From Arthrobacter sp. zg-Y238 (GTDB taxonomy: Bacteria > Actinomycetota > Actinomycetes > Actinomycetales > Micrococcaceae): 64,000 nucleotides of DNA. The notes beneath the pieces were generated by a model that was given only the letters and a program-made list of their open reading frames with translations, was not told where the DNA came from and did not search any database. This document shows, in pieces, positions 63,234 through 64,000 of the stretch. The DNA is taken from contig NZ_JANFLU010000007.1 of the NCBI RefSeq assembly GCF_024385525.1, positions 1 to 64,000 of the forward strand, read 5' to 3'. Each line of letters starts with the position of its first letter. Positions within the stretch are counted from its first letter, which is position 1. Position numbers and translations under genes: made by a program.

Positions 63234-63737
63234 ATGTCTGTTGTGATGGCGCGCGGCGTACTGTTTGTGCACTCTGCCCCTTCCGCGTTGTGCCCCCATA
63301 TTGAGTGGGCCATCGGATCCGTCGTGGAAAAGCGAACGGATCTTCAGTGGACCCCTCAGCCGGCTGCGCCCGGAATGGTACGGGCTGAAATCGCCTGGAC
63401 CGGACCGCAGGGCACCGGTTCCCTGCTCGCGTCCGCGCTGCGCGGCTGGGCACACCTCCGGTACGAGGTGACGGAGGAACAGAGCCCCGGAGCCGACGGC
63501 AGCCGCTGGGCACACACCCCTGAGCTGGGCATCTTCCATGCTGCGACCGATGTGCACGGTAACATCATGATTTCCGAGAACCGCATCCGTTACGCCTATG
63601 AAAACGGCGCCGGCGACCCGTCGGCTGTCTACCACGAACTCTCACTCGCCCTGGGCGAAGCCTGGGACGAAGAGCTGGAGCCGTTCCGGCACGCGGCCGA
63701 CGGTGCCCCAGTGCGCTGGCTGCACCAGGTAGGCTAG
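63234..63737 (+). CDS. DUF3145 family protein
   Basis: This 167-residue protein is conserved across actinobacteria and often lies near fatty-acid synthase or accD/fabF genes. It starts MSVVMARGVLFVHSAPSALCPHIEWAIGSV and contains ELGIFHAATDVHGNIMISENRIRYAYENG. Function unknown. ATG 63234 is chosen because GGAGG lies 5 nt upstream and homology begins there; the ATG at 63165 would add 23 unlikely residues. It is convergent with fabF, which fits the usual DUF3145-fabF neighbourhood. Confidence 0.93.
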   Translation: MSVVMARGVLFVHSAPSALCPHIEWAIGSVVEKRTDLQWTPQPAAPGMVRAEIAWTGPQGTGSLLASALRGWAHLRYEVTEEQSPGADGSRWAHTPELGIFHAATDVHGNIMISENRIRYAYENGAGDPSAVYHELSLALGEAWDEELEPFRHAADGAPVRWLHQVG

Positions 63738-63758
63738 TTCCTCAAAACTCCATAGCTA

Positions 63759-63913
63759 AACAAACAGGCGTGCGGGGCCCCCGGGGGGGCGGCGCCCGGG
63801 GGTTTGGAGAGAATGCTTTTTGGGGAGGGGCGGAGGGCGTGGATAGTCCACAACCCCCCCCACTAACACCCCCCCGGCGCCCGGCCCCCGGGGGCCCCGC
63901 ACGCCTGTTTGTT
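63759..63913. repeat. 155-bp element with 29-bp perfect inverted ends
   Basis: Bases 63759-63787 are the exact reverse complement of 63885-63913 (29/29). The pairing extends imperfectly inward by about 15 nt. A small dyad GTGGA-TAG-TCCAC lies near the centre (63839-63851). It fills the gap between the convergent DUF3145 and fabF genes. It could be a bidirectional terminator or a MITE-like repeat; no coding capacity is seen. Confidence 0.85.
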
Positions 63914-63926
63914 GCAAACGAAGGAT

Positions 63927-64000
63927 TTAGCGGCTGCGCAGTACGGCGACGGCGTTGTGCCCGCCGAAGCCGAAGGAGTTGCTCAGCGCGACGATGTCTC
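63927..64000 (-). CDS. fabF: Beta-ketoacyl-ACP synthase II, 3' end
   Basis: Only the last 23 codons are in the window. They read DIVALSNSFGFGGHNAVAVLRSR on the minus strand and end at TAA (63927-63929). SNSFGFGGHN is the invariant C-terminal motif of KAS I/II enzymes, containing the second catalytic-region histidine. The gene continues beyond the right edge. Confidence 0.95.
   Translation of the reverse strand, partial: DIVALSNSFGFGGHNAVAVLRSR

Overview
The window is chromosomal DNA of a high-GC actinobacterium, most likely an Arthrobacter-type member of the Micrococcaceae. The basis is recognition of protein sequences (LeuC, OleBC, DUF3145, DUF2469, DUF3515) and gene order (5S rRNA next to gltX; leuCD-murA-plsC-gpsA-ddl; smc...ftsY-amt-glnK-ffh; rpsP-khpA-rimM-trmD-rplS-lepB-lepB-rnhB-DUF2469-yraN-comM-dprA-xerC). 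No plasmid, phage, transposase or CRISPR signature was seen.

Layout. 1-440: end of an rRNA operon (23S-5S spacer, 5S rRNA, terminator). 468-5312: DUF1648 membrane protein, FAH-family enzyme, membrane protein, gltX, HAD phosphatase, then tRNA-Gln(CUG) and tRNA-Glu(CUC). 5449-22659: thiL, a two-helix K+ channel, an IclR/LtbR-type regulator divergent from leuCD, murA, plsC-gpsA-ddl, DUF3515 lipoprotein, LCP protein, DAK2 protein-recG-rsmD, an aminotransferase/spermidine-synthase-like pair and coaD. 22860-25460: yceD (apparently with an ATT start), rpmF, rnc, mutM. 25396-36322: an accessory block between the core genes mutM and smc. It holds a VOC protein, two small regulator/membrane-protein units with a palindromic operator array between them, a DUF222-HNH protein with a LexA-type box over its start codon, and an oleA-oleBC-oleD long-chain olefin operon that ends in a tightly linked serine hydrolase. 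36537-46962: smc, a GATase/MFS pair, ftsY, amt-glnK with GlnR-like boxes, and ffh. 47098-49674: degenerate Nudix protein, alpha/beta hydrolase, GNAT, CatE-like dioxygenase. 49869-55194: ribosomal, tRNA-modification and signal peptidase genes, rnhB and DUF2469. 55166-58238: GNAT, 2H phosphoesterase, an LAxTG wall-anchored protein and a frameshifted SDR. 58348-63737: yraN, comM, dprA, an Ogt homologue without its catalytic cysteine, xerC, DUF3145. The window ends in the 3' end of fabF on the minus strand, facing DUF3145 across a 155-bp element with 29-bp perfect inverted termini.

How the genes work together. Most operons are translationally coupled by 1-4 bp stop/start overlaps. The main linked functions are leucine synthesis (leuCD with a probable dedicated regulator), cell envelope precursors (murA, ddl, LCP), phospholipid synthesis (plsC, gpsA), SRP targeting (ftsY, ffh) and secretion (two lepB), ammonium uptake (amt-glnK), and DNA processing (recG, mutM, smc, comM, dprA, xerC). 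No wholly new multi-gene system could be demonstrated. The most notable items are the cysteine-less Ogt paralogue, the ATT start of yceD, the SOS box encoding the Met-Phe-Glu start of the HNH protein, the serine hydrolase attached to the ole operon, and the terminal inverted-repeat element.
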